From contig CAMNLO010000113.1 in NCBI GenBank assembly GCA_946543095.1, forward strand, positions 1-5,958: a stretch of 5,958 bases of DNA. Direction: 5' to 3'. A program made the position numbers and the translations under genes. The notes beneath the pieces are model-generated. The model saw nothing but the letters and a program-made list of their open reading frames with translations. It had not been told where the DNA came from and did no database searches. Positions 5,251 through 5,958 of this stretch are shown here, piece after piece (the stretch's first letter is position 1; every line of letters starts with the position of its first letter). This stretch comes from an uncultured bacterium. GTDB taxonomy: Bacteria > Bacillota > Clostridia > Lachnospirales > Lachnospiraceae.

Positions 5251-5283
5251 AAAGCCCGGCCCCGGATGGGACCGGGCTTTTTT
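5251..5283 (+). terminator. Intrinsic terminator after the transaldolase-like gene
   Basis: A perfect 9-bp stem AAAGCCCGG (5251-5259) and CCGGGCTTT (5272-5280) with a 12-nt loop is followed by a run of T to 5283. It isolates this gene from the downstream membrane-protein gene. Confidence 0.93.
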
Positions 5284-5315
5284 GTGCAGTTTCAATCGAT
5301 TTCACACTGCATTCA

Positions 5316-5324
5316 TGGTATGAT
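5316..5324 (+). promoter_or_regulatory. Extended -10 promoter candidate for the membrane-protein gene
   Basis: TG-G-TATGAT is an extended -10 element; TATGAT (5319-5324) matches 5 of 6 consensus positions. The -35 region at 17-bp spacing (TCGATT, 5296-5301) is weak. The start would be near 5331, giving a leader of about 70 nt in which I see no strong structure. Confidence 0.5.
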
Positions 5325-5401
5325 GTTGGAGTCAAAAACAATTTGCGCAGGGATGCGGGGACTGTGTATTGACCCTTTGCCCCACAGACAGCGAGGTACA
5401 T

Positions 5402-5958
5402 ATGCTTATTCTTCTGGTCTCCTGGATTTATATCTTTACGGTCTGCGCCATCCTCGGCGCAGCTTCCCTTTCCCTGGTCCGCAGTCTCTGCTTTCCGAAA
5501 TCACTCCCGAAGGCAGAGGGAGAGCTTCTGCCGAAGCTCATTCCCGCATTTATGGCCGGGATCCTTGTCTGTGCCGTCTACGCCCAGCTCATCAGCCTGT
5601 TCCTTCCCGTAGGCGTCATCGCCCAGCTGCTTTTGCTTTTGCTCTGCGGCCTTGCCCTGTCCCAAAAGCCTGTGAGAGAACTCCTTGCCGCACAGCTGAA
5701 GCCTCTGAAAAAGGGTCTGCCGCTGTGGAAAGCCTTGCTTTATCTTGGAATATTGTGTGCTATCTTATTTTTCGCATCCAGAGGGCAGGAGCACACGGAC
5801 ACCAGCACCTACCATGCCCTTTCCATTCATTTTATCGAAGAATACGGCGTGCTTAAGGGCCTTGGAAACCTGATGGGGAATATCGCCTATAATTCCTCCT
5901 GGCTTCCCTTTGCGGCCCTTTTTTCCCTGCATTTTCTCTCCCCACTGTCCCTCCACGG
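5402..5958 (+). CDS. Polytopic membrane protein, LIC_10190-like (partial, 3' end outside window)
   Basis: 185 codons are present before the window ends, without a stop. The start ATG follows GAGG (5393-5396) at 5 nt. The sequence has probable membrane helices at about 3-27, 47-69, 71-87, 109-126 and 168-184. Between the last two is an extracytoplasmic-type stretch with HTDTSTYH (131-138), IEEYGVLKGLGNL (145-157) and YNSSW (163-167). This D-T-x-x-Y-H ... EYG-V-x-x-G-L-G-N-L ... N-S-S-W pattern recalls, from memory, the LIC_10190-type membrane protein family, large multi-pass proteins that look like glycosyltransferase-type integral membrane enzymes. Function is unproven; a role with polyprenyl-linked sugars at the cell surface is only a guess. 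The upstream terminator and its own promoter suggest it is independent of the TRAP/transaldolase system. Confidence 0.75.
   Translation, partial: MLILLVSWIYIFTVCAILGAASLSLVRSLCFPKSLPKAEGELLPKLIPAFMAGILVCAVYAQLISLFLPVGVIAQLLLLLLCGLALSQKPVRELLAAQLKPLKKGLPLWKALLYLGILCAILFFASRGQEHTDTSTYHALSIHFIEEYGVLKGLGNLMGNIAYNSSWLPFAALFSLHFLSPLSLH

Noticed and set aside
5242..5856. Plus-strand open frame (204 codons) overlapping the terminator and the membrane-protein gene
   Set aside because: It starts before the terminator stem, runs through it, and has an Arg/Pro/His-rich composition typical of a wrong frame. The frame starting at 5402 has a ribosome binding site, membrane helices and family-like motifs.

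Overview
The window looks like a catabolic or uptake locus from a fairly GC-rich Firmicute, most likely a Clostridia / Lachnospiraceae-type genome. This is an inference. It rests on strong GGAGG ribosome binding sites 5-7 nt from the starts, SigA-type promoters in an AT-rich intergenic patch, a Gram-positive-style lipoprotein signal with a long Ala/Pro/Glu linker, and a membrane protein resembling the LIC_10190 family. No ribosomal gene or other taxonomic marker is present.

Layout: (1) 18-3942, minus strand, is a four-gene operon read right to left: an Asp/Glu-racemase-family protein, then a complete TRAP transporter in the order substrate-binding lipoprotein (dctP), small permease (dctQ), large permease (dctM). 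dctQ and dctM overlap by 4 bp. A strongly foldable 160-nt segment precedes dctP, and a terminator-like hairpin separates dctP from dctQ. (2) 3943-4194 is a divergent control region with two near-consensus SigA promoters facing away from each other. A 13-bp pseudo-palindrome (consensus AACGT-AGG-ACGTT, either strand) occurs three times: two copies at and just downstream of the minus-strand start point and one over the plus-strand start point. Further palindromes lie between the promoters. (3) 4195-5232, plus strand, encodes a transaldolase-superfamily protein that keeps the Schiff-base lysine but appears to have changed several other active-site positions. A clear intrinsic terminator follows. 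(4) 5284-5958, plus strand, has an extended -10 promoter and the first 185 codons of a polytopic membrane protein that runs off the window. It is probably unrelated to the first system.

How the parts may work together: the shared operator motif ties the racemase/TRAP operon and the transaldolase-like gene into one regulon. The simplest reading is that the transporter imports a carboxylate-bearing compound, the racemase-family enzyme acts at its acidic alpha-carbon, and the divergent class I aldolase cleaves or transfers a carbon unit. Substrate and pathway cannot be read from this sequence. The GT-NNN-AC core of the operator is compatible with a GntR-family (FadR/FCD-type) regulator, which is not encoded here.
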